Source: Saccharopolyspora phatthalungensis
Lineage (GTDB): Bacteria; Actinomycetota; Actinomycetes; Mycobacteriales; Pseudonocardiaceae
Direction of reading: 5' to 3'
Assembly (NCBI RefSeq): GCF_014203395.1
Contig: NZ_JACHIW010000002.1
Span: 868,001 to 932,000, forward strand
DNA length: 64,000 nt
The position numbers were made by a program, and so were the translations under genes. The number at the start of each line of letters is the position of its first letter. The stretch's first letter is position 1. This document shows, in pieces, positions 14,601 through 21,526 of this stretch. The notes beneath the pieces are model-generated. The model did not search any database and was not told where the DNA came from. It saw only the letters and a list, made by a program, of their open reading frames with translations.

Positions 14601-16948
14601 TACCTGCCCTGGCCAACCGGCTGGTCACCGGCACCGTCGAGCTGCTGCGGGACTGGCTTGCGAACGAACACTTCAGGTCCGCACAACTGGTCCTGGTGAC
14701 CCGTGGTGCCACCGGCCCGCACCCGCACCCTGCCTACGCATCGATCTGGGGCCTGGTCCGTGCCGCACAGGCCGAGCACCCCGGGCGTCTGACGCTGATC
14801 GATCTCGATCCCGAAGCACCGGAGATCAGCTGGCCCGAGCTCGCCGCTGTGCTCGCTTCCGGCGAGCCGGAGGCGGCGCTGCAACAGGGCGCGGTGCGGG
14901 TGCCCAGGCTGGTTCCCGCTGCGGCCGCCGAAACCTCGGCGGTGGACCTCACCGACGGCACTGTGCTGATCACTGGCGCCTCCGGCGCGCTCGGCCGGAC
15001 GGTGGCACGCCACCTGGTGCTCACTCGCGGCGTCCGGGATCTCCTGCTCATCAGCCGCAGCGGAAACGCGGGCCTCGGCATGACGACGTTCGTCGATGAA
15101 CTGGCAAGCGCCGGGGCCCATGTCACTTCCGCCGCGTGCGACGCCGCCGATCGTTGCGCTGTCGCGTCGCTGCTCGACACCATCCCCGAGGATCGGCCAC
15201 TGCGCGCCGTTGTGCATTGCGCGGGTGTGCTCGACGACGGGGTGCTCGGGTCACTCACCGCAGAGCGCCTGGCCCGGGTCCTGCGACCGAAGGTCGACGC
15301 GGCTTGGCATCTTCACGAGCTGACCGAAGACCTGGACCTCGCGGCATTCGTCCTGTTCTCGTCCGCGGCGGGCACGCTCGGCTCGGCGGGCCAGGGCGCC
15401 TATGCCGCGGGCAACACCTTCCTCGACGCGCTGGCCGCGCACCGCAGGGCCAAGGGACTCGCGGGCCTGTCGCTCGCGTGGGGACCGTGGGACGTCGAAG
15501 GCGGCATGGCGGCCGATCGCCACCGGCTCGAACGCGGTGGTGTGGTTCCGTTTTCGCCCGCCGAGGGGCTTGCCCTGTTGGATGTCGCGCTGGCCAGGCC
15601 GGAACCGGTGCTCGTGCCGGTCCGAGTCGACACCTCGGTGCTGCGTGCCGCGGCCGACCGGGAAGCGCTTCCGCGCATCTGGCATGGCCTGGTGCGGCCG
15701 AAACCGCGAACGTCACGGAGGCATGAGGCCACCGAGAACCGAGACCCGCGCGAATTGCGCACGCGGCTGGCCGACCTAGCCGTCGACGAGCGGGAGGAAG
15801 CGCTGCTCGACCTGCTCCGGGGGGAGGTCGCTGCCGTGCTCGGCTACCGCGACGCCGAGGAGGTCGGCGTCGACCGCGCGTTCACCGAGCTCGGCTTCGA
15901 TTCGCTGACCGCGGTCGAGCTGCGCAACCGCCTGGAACGGGTCACCGGGCTGCGGCTGCCGGGCACGGTCGTGTTCGACCACCCGACGCCACCCGCGCTC
16001 GCCCGGTTCCTGTGGAACGAGCTGGACGACGGGGCGCGGGCCGAGCATTCCACGGCAGTGGACACCCTCGGCGCGTATTTCCGGCAGGCGTGCGAGCAAG
16101 GACGGATCGAGGAGGGCATGGAGCTCGTCCGGCACGCGGCGCGGTTGCGCGCCGCCTTCCACTCGCCCGACGAATTGCGCCAGCGCCCGCACCCGGTTCC
16201 GCTGGCACGCGGACCGCGCACTCCCACGCTGCTCTGCTTCCCCGCGGTGGTGGCGATGTCCGGTGCCCACCAATACGCACGCTTCGCCGCGGCACTCCAG
16301 GACTCCCGCGACACCGTGGTACTGCCCGAACCTGGCTTCCTCGCTGGGGAACAGCTGCCCGGCAGCGTCGACGCACTGGTCGAGTCGCAGGCGCAAGCCG
16401 CACTCGACCACGCAAACGGAGCGCCGGTCGCCCTGCTCGGCTACTCCTCCGGCGGCTGGATCGCGCACGCGGTCGCCGAACGGCTGGAACGGTGGGGCCA
16501 GCCCGCGAACGCTGTGATCCTGGTGGACACTTACCTGCCGCTCGAAATGAACCCCCGCCTGCAGAAGGCGTTCACCGGTGGGCTGTTCTCCCGGCGCGAG
16601 CAGTTCGTGTCCATGGACCACGTGTCGCTGACCGCGATGGGCGGCTACTTCGAGGTGTTCGGCGACTGGGAACCGCGCTCGATCAACACCCCCGCGTTGT
16701 TCGTTCGCGCCAGGGATCCCCTGCCGGACGAGACCGGGGCCCCGCTCGCGGAATCGGATTGGGGGCCGACCTGGTCGCTGTGCGACGCGCGAGCCGAGGC
16801 CCCCGGAGATCACTTCACGATCATGGAGGAACACGCCGGAACCACCGCGCGGACGGTCGACGCATGGCTCACCGACCTCCCCGCACCCGATGGCCCTCAC
16901 CCGATGGCCCATGACCGGACAGCCCGACGAGAAGGAGAACGCGAATGA
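5687..16948 (+). CDS. Modular type I polyketide synthase, two modules plus terminal thioesterase
   Basis: A GTG start follows a weak purine-rich site. Residues 1-35 form a class-1 docking coiled coil (charged, Leu-spaced). Module 1: KS (Cys at nt 6272), AT (GHSVG, Ser at 7598, HAFH = malonyl), DH (HTVLDRVVVP, HPALLD), KR (a near copy of the preceding gene's KR), ACP (FGFDSL, Ser at 10691). Module 2: KS (Cys at 11384), AT (Ser at 12728, HAFH), DH (HAVGDQILLP, HPALLD), KR with a canonical LDD motif (B-type), ACP (LGFDSL, Ser at 15902). A thioesterase follows from about residue 3,500, with GYSSGG (Ser at nt 16445), an Asp in VDTYL and a His in GDHF. Both DH motifs have Asp where the textbook motif has Gly, a substitution I recall from other DHs. 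The TE makes this the last chain-extension protein, releasing an acid or macrolactone with two, or with the upstream module three, conjugated double bonds next to C1. The product is not recognised. Confidence 0.97.
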   Translation: MNEEKTLQYLKRLTTELRDTKQRLRCAEERDREPIAVIGMACRFPGGVRAPEQLWRLVAAEQDAIDEFPRDRGWDLASITSDTHEGGFLYDAAEFDADFFGISPREALAMDPQQRLLLETSWEAVERSGIVPGSLRGSRTGVFVGVMYHDYASRLPAIPEVVQGYLGTGNSGSIASGRLAYTLGLEGPAVTIDTACSSSLVALHLACRALRRSECSAALVGGATVMASPAPFVDFSRQQGLAPDGRCKAFSSTADGTGWAEGAGMLLVERLSDAQRNGHPVLAIIRGSAVNQDGASNGLTAPNGPSQQRVIRDALVDAGLRADQVDAVEAHGTGTRLGDPIEAQALLATYGQNRETPLWLGSIKSNLGHTQAAAGIAGIIKMVQAMHQGILPRTLHIAEPTPEVDWESGAVSLLTEKVPWPQRVPRRAAVSSFGFSGTNAHVILEQAPDAADSPAEPVVTPPVVPWVLSARTETDLRAQAAQLAEHLTDEAPVLDVGYSLGTARTAFDERAVLLAGSTAERRRALSAFAAGEAPAAVLTGRAGEGGLAMVFSGQGSQRLGMGRELYETFPVFADAFDAVCAEIDPHLPHPLANVVFGTDGEPINRTQYAQPALFAIEVAICRLWQHWGIQPSIVAGHSVGEIAAAHIAGVLSLTDAATLVCARGRLMQSLPPGGAMVAIDATEDDVLKLLAGNADKVGIAAINGPNSLVLSGDHATLTSIAGSLRAAGNRVTWLRVSHAFHSPLIDPVLPEFRDIAAALNYSSPTLPMVSTVTGQLVDDDTLSQPEYWVRHARHTVRFAEAITALSHHATTFLEVGPSASLTPHLPDDALSSLRHNDAESAALATALGKLITRASLPDWRNLYANSGACTTALPTYPFARKRYWLESAESAATDVSAAGLLGSDHPLLTAAVGLAEGDRMLLTGSLSLTSHPWLADHTVLDRVVVPGAALVELALHAGQQAGHPHLAELTLGAPLVLTDSALHVQTLLGEPDGDGGRPVSIFTREADASFDQPWTKHAEGRLTGQTPQPAEMLTQWPPTGTVPLDINGFYGSDGPADLRYGPAFQGLRGAWQRDGEIFADVALGDDQLADADRFALHPALLDSALHAIGLSTQPGEHSSIPFSWTDVSLHAVNARELRVRISPAGPDAVSLVLADQTGRPVLTVARLHLRPIPEEGLPSAATRSLYRVSWVPLPDLDRPTPPGRWAAITTDAQFAGQADEYGDLSELGRAIDDGKPVPEVVLVPFVPPEGDTEDKAERAAVKALELAQQWLADDRFAASRLALITRSALLLDSDTAADVPAALANAAVWGLMRSAQSEHPDRFLLVDLDDTDASPLRPIATALACGEPQIALRNGTTHTPRLTHTTPPHHTPPNWTHDTILITGATGALGTLITHHLIHTHQPHHLHLLSRNPPHNPPTTINNTHLTHHTCDLTNPHHITHTLNTIPPPTIIIHCAGTLHDATLTHQTPHHLHHTFTPKTTAAHHLHTHTHPNTTHIHFSSAAATLGTPGQANYAAANAYLDALAHHHPNTTTIAWGPWNTGMTGDLDALPAGIRALTEEEGLRLFDAALASGESVVLPMHLDARALAASRGGAVPALLRKLVPTTPRRAAQGEPDASTLADRLHRMSEVEQDDTLLGLVRGQVAGVLGHTDPDSVEPARAFGDFGFDSLTSVEFRNRLNSATGLRLPATLVFDHPTPIALARHLRTQLLGAPERAVESISVRSADDDPIVIIGMACRYPGGVDNPEELWRLVATGADAISPFPTDRGWDEARIYDPDGESPGSSYVREGGFLHNAAEFDPALFGISPREAHAMDPQQRLLLETTWEALERATIDPTSLHGTRTGVFAGVMYSDYATRFSDDTTHSSGNLGNGSAPSIASGRISYAFGLQGPAITIDTACSSSLVALHLAAQSLRNGECDLALAGGVTVMATPAAFIEFSRQRGLSADGRCKAFSSTADGTGWGEGIGIVLLERLSDAHRNHHPVLAVVRGSAINQDGASNGLTAPNGPSQQRVIRQALANAGLAPSEVDAVEAHGTGTRLGDPIEAQALLATYGHNRQTPLWLGSIKSNIGHTQAAAGIAGIIKMIQAMHHGTLPQTLHIDQPTPEVDWNTGAIELLTQNQQWPDTGRPRRAAISSFGISGTNAHVILEQPPAETAPAQPPRSENPVAHPAAVPWLLSAHTKSALRAQAARLAERLTDDDSILDVGYSLATTRAALAERAVIVTSDLAQGAQALAALAQGTDHPDLHTGRAAENSLAMVFSGQGSQRHRMGHQLYETYPAFADAFDTACAAIDPHLPRPLRDAVFGEDPELINQTQYAQPALFAYQTALYQLWRYWGVQPTILAGHSIGEITAAHTAGALSLSDAAALICARGRLMQSLPPGGAMVAITASENAIAAYHTGHENAVSVAAINSPTSLVLSGDRSALATITESLRDNGHRTTWLRVSHAFHSPLMESILAEFRDTAAKLKAQPATVPIVSTRTGQLIDDTTLANPDHWVQHARHTVQFARAASTLNTHATTFLEIGPANTLTPHLPNTAVASQRHDQPEAAALTTALGQLVAHGISPDWQNHYAQSGARATPLPTYPFQHARYWLHHHPTPADPHTIGLDRTHHPLLDAVAGTPDADAVVFSGRVSLAAHPWLADHAVGDQILLPGTAFVDLALHAGAHLGNDVLDDLTLETPLVIPERGAVDIQLTVGAADTAGRRTARIHSRESHGRASDEHPWVRNATAVLRHAEEDVSEESAEHWPPPGAVPLGLDAVYEELAEKGLRYGPAFRGLRAAWRRADDLYVEVSLPEDLADTGGRHVVHPALLDSVLHAVGLGDFAETGAALPFAWRGVRVATPGAHALRGRLESTGGSGISLHLSGVDGRSVGRVAELTLRPVEAMATVHRSLFAVEWRKLGAAGAVTPAAGWAVVGEGETSLSRALRDSGTPVESYPDLAKLSETVAESGAAVERVFVPRTEPHTVGGIPALANRLVTGTVELLRDWLANEHFRSAQLVLVTRGATGPHPHPAYASIWGLVRAAQAEHPGRLTLIDLDPEAPEISWPELAAVLASGEPEAALQQGAVRVPRLVPAAAAETSAVDLTDGTVLITGASGALGRTVARHLVLTRGVRDLLLISRSGNAGLGMTTFVDELASAGAHVTSAACDAADRCAVASLLDTIPEDRPLRAVVHCAGVLDDGVLGSLTAERLARVLRPKVDAAWHLHELTEDLDLAAFVLFSSAAGTLGSAGQGAYAAGNTFLDALAAHRRAKGLAGLSLAWGPWDVEGGMAADRHRLERGGVVPFSPAEGLALLDVALARPEPVLVPVRVDTSVLRAAADREALPRIWHGLVRPKPRTSRRHEATENRDPRELRTRLADLAVDEREEALLDLLRGEVAAVLGYRDAEEVGVDRAFTELGFDSLTAVELRNRLERVTGLRLPGTVVFDHPTPPALARFLWNELDDGARAEHSTAVDTLGAYFRQACEQGRIEEGMELVRHAARLRAAFHSPDELRQRPHPVPLARGPRTPTLLCFPAVVAMSGAHQYARFAAALQDSRDTVVLPEPGFLAGEQLPGSVDALVESQAQAALDHANGAPVALLGYSSGGWIAHAVAERLERWGQPANAVILVDTYLPLEMNPRLQKAFTGGLFSRREQFVSMDHVSLTAMGGYFEVFGDWEPRSINTPALFVRARDPLPDETGAPLAESDWGPTWSLCDARAEAPGDHFTIMEEHAGTTARTVDAWLTDLPAPDGPHPMAHDRTARREGERE
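9710..10321 (+). repeat. 612-nt KR copy 2
   Basis: Partner of 4293-4904, in module 1 of the second PKS. Identity begins at GGCGTTGGCGTGTGGTG and ends at GGCATGACCGGC, sharply at both ends. Confidence 0.9.
11561..12127 (+). repeat. KS-segment copy 2
   Basis: Partner of 1131-1697, in module 2 of the second PKS. The corresponding KS of module 1 (about 6431-7010) is not part of the conversion tract. Confidence 0.85.
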
Positions 16949-17403
16949 CGGAAATAACCCCTGAGTTGGTCGCCGCCGCCTATGCGGCGGTGAGCTCCGG
17001 GAACCGGGAGAAGACGGCGCTGTACTGGTCGGAAGACCTGCGCTTCCTCGCGCCGGGCAACCATGCCCAGGCAGGCTGGCGCGTGGGAATCGACGACTTC
17101 ATGGCCTACGTCCAAGGCATGCTGGAGGCATCCGGCGGGTCGTGGCACATGCGGCCGATCACCTTGCTCATCAACAACGAGGACGGCTATTCCATCGACG
17201 CCAACAGGATTCACGCCGTGCGCGACGGAGCGCCGGAGGGCAGCGCCTCCCCCTTCGACGTGCTCGACATCTCCGGGGTGCAAATGCTCAAGTGGGACAA
17301 CGGCAAGGTCGTCGAGGGATACGGCGGCATTTTCGGCGACGGTGCCACGAACTACAACCAGTGGTGGTCGCCAATCAACGCCGACGGCGAGCGCCGCTAC
17401 TGA
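16945..17403 (+). CDS. SnoaL-like (NTF2-fold) protein, PKS-coupled
   Basis: A 152-residue protein whose ATG overlaps the PKS stop (ATGA), with an AAGGAG-type ribosome site inside the PKS 3' end, so it is translationally coupled to the terminal PKS. Its size and aromatic-rich C-terminus (GYGGIFGDG, NYNQWW), together with an early helical segment, fit the SnoaL-like/NTF2 fold. That family includes polyketide cyclases, isomerases and many unassigned proteins. I cannot see a diagnostic catalytic His/Asp arrangement, so the reaction is unknown. Coupling to the PKS suggests a role on the released polyketide, such as cyclisation, epoxide opening or dehydration, but this is inference. No signal peptide, so it is cytoplasmic. 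Confidence 0.8.
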   Translation: MTEITPELVAAAYAAVSSGNREKTALYWSEDLRFLAPGNHAQAGWRVGIDDFMAYVQGMLEASGGSWHMRPITLLINNEDGYSIDANRIHAVRDGAPEGSASPFDVLDISGVQMLKWDNGKVVEGYGGIFGDGATNYNQWWSPINADGERRY

Positions 17404-17571
17404 TCGGCGACTCTGCGGGAGTTACCGTCGCCGCCTGGCGGTCCAGACGTGACAGGGGGATCCCCGACTGATGTATGCCCAAATACACGGCGCTGGGGCT
17501 GTCCTCGCCAGGCGACGCCTGGACGGTTTGGGACCCTGTGGGCAGGCGGTGCGAGCTGAGTCCCACACCGC

Positions 17572-17589
17572 AAGCGGCTTTCGCCGCTT
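17572..17589. terminator. Short hairpin between convergent genes
   Basis: A perfect 7-bp stem (AAGCGGC / GCCGCTT) with a TTTC loop lies between the SnoaL-like gene and the end of the opposite-strand hydrolase, overlapping the hydrolase stop codon. It may end transcription in both directions. There is no clear U-run, so the call is tentative. A GGGGATCCCC palindrome lies at 17456-17465 in the same gap. Confidence 0.35.
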
Positions 17590-18352
17590 ATAAAACAGAC
17601 CCAAGGAAGGCCACGATGGCCGCGGCGAGTTCGGGCGCGGCGGTGGCGGTCGTATGGTCCCCGGGCACCACGGCGTGGCTGCCGCGCGGCAAAGCGGCGG
17701 CCAGCGCCGGTGTCGACCCGTCGCGGTCATCATCGGCTCCCGCCACCACCAGCGTCGGCACCTGAATCCGCGCGACGGCATCGGGCGTCGTGTTGACGAC
17801 GGTGTCCAGCACGTGCTGGAGCGCCACCGGATCGCCGTCGACGGACCTGAGCCACCGCTCGGCCTTCCACTCCGGCGAGCCGGGCGCGAACGTGCCGAGG
17901 CCACCGAACACGCGGCGGAGGAACGTCCCGACACCGCCGCCCAGGCCGGTAATCTCGTGCATGCCCTGCCCCGCCACGATCGCGCGCTCGGGCATCGCGC
18001 CGCGCGCCAGCATCCTGATCACGGTCCGTCCGCCCAACGAATAGCCGCCGAGGTCGTAGCCGTCGAGCCCGAGGTGCTCGACCAACGCGAAACCGTCGTC
18101 GGCCAGCACGTCGCGAGGATAGGAGGAGATCTCGTGTGGCTTCGCACTGTCACCGTGCCCCCGGAGGTCCGGCATGATCACGCGATGACTGCGCGCCGCG
18201 ATCGTTTCGGCGTGGCCGGGGCGCACCCAATTCTGCGTCGCGAGCGAGAAGAAACCATGCAGCAGCACGAGCGGGCGCCCCTGGCCGAGCTCCCGGTAGG
18301 CCAGGCGCGTGCCGTCGCGACCGGGGAAGTAGTGCACTGGAAGATCGAGCAC
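17588..18352 (-). CDS. Alpha/beta-fold hydrolase
   Basis: A 254-residue single-domain hydrolase. It has the oxyanion-hole region LLHGF, the strand PDLRGHGDS, the nucleophile elbow GYSLGG (GxSxG) and a late VVPGDH that supplies the catalytic His; an Asp sits in VVAGADDD. The size and motifs match soluble esterase / epoxide hydrolase / C-C hydrolase members, and no lid signature separates them. It starts at GTG with AGGAG about 13 nt upstream; a second GTG five codons later is possible. It is transcribed away from the CitE-like gene with only about 40 bp between starts, so they share a divergent promoter region, and it converges on the PKS operon. Whether it acts on the polyketide is unknown. 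Confidence 0.88.
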   Translation of the reverse strand: MLDLPVHYFPGRDGTRLAYRELGQGRPLVLLHGFFSLATQNWVRPGHAETIAARSHRVIMPDLRGHGDSAKPHEISSYPRDVLADDGFALVEHLGLDGYDLGGYSLGGRTVIRMLARGAMPERAIVAGQGMHEITGLGGGVGTFLRRVFGGLGTFAPGSPEWKAERWLRSVDGDPVALQHVLDTVVNTTPDAVARIQVPTLVVAGADDDRDGSTPALAAALPRGSHAVVPGDHTTATAAPELAAAIVAFLGSVL

Positions 18353-18393
18353 CCGGCGAACCGTACTCCTGCTCGCCGATCGGTGGGTGCGCG

Positions 18394-19227
18394 ATGATCG
18401 AACTTACCCGCAGCTGGCTGTACGTCCCAGCGCACAAGACCGAATTGCTGGCCAAGGCGATGGCCGGAGCGGCTGACGCCGTCGTGCTCGACCTGGAGGA
18501 TGCGGTCCCGGCCGATGCGAAGGACGTCGCGCGGGACAACGCCGTGGCGGCGCTGGGGATCCGGCACCCCAAGCCGGTCTGGGTGCGAATCAACGCGCTG
18601 GAATCGCCGTGGGGCAAAGCGGACCTTGCCGCGTTCGCCGGCACGGACGCGGGCGGGCTGCGGTTGCCCAAGGCGGAGGAACCCGACCTGGTCCGGATGG
18701 CCGCCGACGATACCGGGCTGCCGGTGCACGCGATCATCGAATCCGCGCTCGGCGTCGAAAACGCCTTCCGACTGGCCACCGCGCACCCGTTGGTCGCGGT
18801 TCTTTCCCTGGGCGAAGCCGATCTCATGGCGGATCTGAGGGTGCGTGACCGCGCAGCCCTGGACTGGGTGCGACAGCGGGTGGTCAACGGCAGTCGCGCC
18901 GCGGGCCTGCCCAGCCCGCCGCTGGCAGCGTGGACCGACGTCGCGGACCTGGCCGGGCTCGCCGAGGACACCGCGGCCGCCAAGACCCGGGGTTTCTTCG
19001 GCCGGTCCGTGCTGCACCCCAAGCAGATCGACGTGGTCAACCGCCTCTTCACCCCCGACGCCGACGAGGTGGCCGACGCACGCACGCGGCTGGAGCGGTC
19101 GCGTCACCGGCGGGACGCGGCCTGGATGGATGATCAGGGCAGGTTCGTCGACCCGGCGCTGATCGCCAATGCGCGCTGGCTGGTCGAGTTGGCCGACGCG
19201 CTTAAGCAGAGGGGATCCGCGAAGTGA
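18394..19227 (+). CDS. HpcH/HpaI aldolase - citrate lyase beta-subunit (CitE-like) family lyase
   Basis: A 277-residue protein with the CitE-like barrel signature: RSWLYVP start, LDLEDAV (metal/acyl-CoA Glu-Asp), RLPKAE, AIIESALG, LSLGEADL and the C-terminal GRSVLHPKQI. Members cleave or condense acyl-CoA substrates such as citramalyl-CoA, malyl-CoA or citryl-CoA. Its stop overlaps the GTG of the MmgE/PrpD gene (GTGA), so the two are coupled and probably act on related C4-C6 acids. A citramalyl-CoA lyase role would fit a PrpD/cis-aconitate-decarboxylase-like neighbour, but no CoA-transferase is present to complete that pathway here. It starts divergently from the alpha/beta hydrolase. Confidence 0.88.
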   Translation: MIELTRSWLYVPAHKTELLAKAMAGAADAVVLDLEDAVPADAKDVARDNAVAALGIRHPKPVWVRINALESPWGKADLAAFAGTDAGGLRLPKAEEPDLVRMAADDTGLPVHAIIESALGVENAFRLATAHPLVAVLSLGEADLMADLRVRDRAALDWVRQRVVNGSRAAGLPSPPLAAWTDVADLAGLAEDTAAAKTRGFFGRSVLHPKQIDVVNRLFTPDADEVADARTRLERSRHRRDAAWMDDQGRFVDPALIANARWLVELADALKQRGSAK

Positions 19228-20648
19228 CGAGAACTCCGGCGCAGCAAATGGCCGCTCTGGCGGCCGAGGTCACCCGGACCGGTCTGCCCGACGAGTTGCG
19301 CGAGGACATGGCGGGGCGTGTGGTGGACGTGATCGGCAACAGCCTCGCCGCCGTGGGTGCCGAACCGGCCCGGATCGTTTCGGCGACAGTCGGTGCGTGG
19401 GGCGGTAATCCGGCGGCGACCGCAATCGGTCTGACGCAGCGTTTGCCCACCCCGTCGGCGGCTTTGGTCAACGGCACCCTCGCCCACAGCCTGGATTTCG
19501 ACGACACGCATCTACCATCGGTGTTGCACCCGTCCGCGTCGGTGATCCCGGCCGCGTTGGCGGTGGCCGAAGAGGTGGACGCGGCTGGTCCGGCACTGCT
19601 CGATGCGGCGACCGTCGGCGTGGAAATCGCTTGCCGGCTCGGCATGGCCGGATACGATCCGGCCGCGAACAACTCGGTGTTCTTCGACCGTGGCCAGCAC
19701 GCCACCGCTATCTGCGGCACGGTCGGCGCCGCCGTGGCCGCTGGCATGCTGCGGGGTCTGGCCGGGGATGCACTGACCTCGGTGATCGGCATCGCGTGCA
19801 GCATGGGTGCCGGGGTGATCGAGGCCAACCGCACGGGCGGCACGGTCAAGCGGGTGCACTGCGGCTGGGCGGCGCATGCCGGTGTGGTGGCCGCCGACCT
19901 GGCCGCGCGGGGGCTCACCGGTCCGCCAACCGTGTTGGAGGGCAGGTTCGGGTTCTTCCAGGCATTCTGCGGTGACCGGGCCGATCTCGGCCCGCTCACC
20001 GATGGGCTCGGCGACCGCTGGGAGACTCCGGGGATTTTCTTCAAACCCTATCCCTGCAACCACTTCACCCACGCCGGCATCGACGGGGCCTTGCGGCTGC
20101 GGGAATCCGGGGTGACTCCGGAGTCGATCGTCGCGGTGACCCTCGGCGTGCCGGGCCCCGTGGTGCACACGATCGCGGAGCCGCGGGCGGAGAAGATCTG
20201 CCCGAGGTCGGGCTACCACGCGGCGTTCAGCGGCCCGTTCGCCGTGGCCTCGGCGCTGCTGGGCGGCGGCGGTCTGGGAGTGTTCCACGAGGACTTCACC
20301 GACGCCGCCGCGAAAGACCCGGTTCGGCTCGCGCTCGCCGCGAATGTCCAGGTGGTCGAGGACCCCCGCTGCAGCGAGATCTTCCCGCGCCAGTTCCCCG
20401 CGATCCTCACCGCCGAGCTGGCCGACGGATCCCGTCGGGAGGAGGCGGTACTGAGCAACCGCGGCGGACCGGACAACCCGCTGTCGGCTGCCGAACTGAC
20501 CACCAAGTTCATGCTCAACTCGACGCGCTCGACGAGCCGTGAACAGGCCGAGCGCCTCGCCGAGCTGGCGTGGGGATTGCGCACAGCCGCGAAAGTGACC
20601 GACCTGACCCGATCGCTGGGCGGCCTGGAGCCCGCACACAACCGCTAG
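19224..20648 (+). CDS. MmgE/PrpD family protein (2-methylcitrate dehydratase / cis-aconitate decarboxylase-like)
   Basis: A 474-residue protein of normal family length. Recognisable stretches are ALVNGTLAHSLDFDDTH near residue 80 (with the conserved H-D-D-T-H), HPSASVIPA, the GQHATAICGT segment, MGAGVIEANRTGG, and FKPYPCNHFTHAGID in the second half. MmgE/PrpD members dehydrate methylcitrate or decarboxylate cis-aconitate; a few are epimerases or of unknown function. It starts at GTG, overlapping the CitE-like stop by 4 nt, with an AGAGGGG ribosome site. The pair looks like a small acid-metabolism operon rather than PKS tailoring genes. Nothing in the sequence fixes the substrate. Confidence 0.88.
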   Translation: MTRTPAQQMAALAAEVTRTGLPDELREDMAGRVVDVIGNSLAAVGAEPARIVSATVGAWGGNPAATAIGLTQRLPTPSAALVNGTLAHSLDFDDTHLPSVLHPSASVIPAALAVAEEVDAAGPALLDAATVGVEIACRLGMAGYDPAANNSVFFDRGQHATAICGTVGAAVAAGMLRGLAGDALTSVIGIACSMGAGVIEANRTGGTVKRVHCGWAAHAGVVAADLAARGLTGPPTVLEGRFGFFQAFCGDRADLGPLTDGLGDRWETPGIFFKPYPCNHFTHAGIDGALRLRESGVTPESIVAVTLGVPGPVVHTIAEPRAEKICPRSGYHAAFSGPFAVASALLGGGGLGVFHEDFTDAAAKDPVRLALAANVQVVEDPRCSEIFPRQFPAILTAELADGSRREEAVLSNRGGPDNPLSAAELTTKFMLNSTRSTSREQAERLAELAWGLRTAAKVTDLTRSLGGLEPAHNR

Positions 20649-20855
20649 CTGCCCGCTTGATGTGTCTGCTTGCGACCGGAGCCGATGCCGGCTCCCGGCA
20701 TGGCCGCACCGAGGTGTTCCCCGGCCGTCGTTTCTGCTCGTCGAGCGCCTTGAGGCGGTGAACGCGAAGTTCACGAGAACACCTCTGACCACAGTGCACG
20801 TCTCCGAGCCGAGGGCAGACTTCGTCAGACGGCTCGCGGTGGGCCGACCAGTTCG

Positions 20856-21394
20856 ATGCCGATGGCGACGACGGACAACGCTTGGCACCTCTGGCAAAAC
20901 AGTCCGACACCGCGCAGTTCGGTCGGTGCATCGCTACCCGCCATCATCCGAGATGCCATACACACCGCCCGGACTTTGGACGGGAACCACGGCGAAGCGT
21001 CTACGCGACGCTCACCAGTGCTTACGGCTTCGCCCACCAAGTGCTCGCATGGGTATCGGACACACCATTGTTGTGGTTGGTTGCCGACAGAGCCATGAAC
21101 GCTGCTGAACACGCTGGAGAGCCCGAGTCGCTGGCTTTGGGTGCGTGGTGCTTGGCAACGTCTGGCGCACAACCGAACGAGAAGGAGACGCTTACCAGCT
21201 TGTGACCGAAGCTCAGACGCTGCTGGAGCCCCGCCTCAACAACGGTGACTACACCACACGCGCCCTTTGGGGCGCTCTTCACCTGCACGGCGCGATCAGG
21301 GATTCTCGACAGCGACGCCCCCAGCTACGCCCGCATTTCCGCAGTGGGCTGCCACGCCTGCGCTGTCGCACGCCTCCACGCCGACGCCGCCTAG
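20856..21394 (+). pseudogene. Frameshifted C-terminal remnant of a TPR-bearing transcriptional regulator
   Basis: Three successive frames give one coherent protein if joined. ASLPAIIRDAIHTARTL is in one frame. YATLTSAYGFAHQVLAWVSD through VADRAMNAAEHA is in the next (from about nt 21000). VLGNVWRTTEREGDAYQLV through RALWGALHLHGAI is in a third (from about nt 21145), with a possible fourth segment ending HADAA at the TAG at 21392. This Ala-rich tetratricopeptide pattern is typical of the C-terminal half of actinobacterial XRE-family regulators. No HTH N-terminus is visible upstream, and 20649-20855 shows no gene. Both main frame changes correspond to a single missing base. It is either a decayed gene or an under-called sequence. 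Confidence 0.6.
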
Positions 21395-21400
21395 AAAACG

Positions 21401-21453
21401 CCGGTGGCCGTGTCGTGGTACCCGATCTGCGCCCCGAGCGGCACGGCCACCGG
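21401..21453. repeat. 12-bp perfect inverted repeat
   Basis: CCGGTGGCCGTG (21401-21412) is perfectly complementary to 21442-21453, with a 29-nt spacer. It sits just after the regulator remnant and about 75 bp before the toxin gene. It could be a terminator for the former or a regulatory structure for the latter; there is no U-run. Confidence 0.4.
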
Positions 21454-21526
21454 ACTCCACCCGCGTTGAGAGCCACAAACACCCCACCTGGCCCGAAGAA
21501 CACGAAAAAGGGATACAAAGGAACGT

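Noticed and set aside
13040..15217. 725-codon - strand frame and other long - strand frames opposite the PKS genes
   Set aside because: High-GC shadow frames: no recognisable protein, and the + strand has clear PKS domains throughout.
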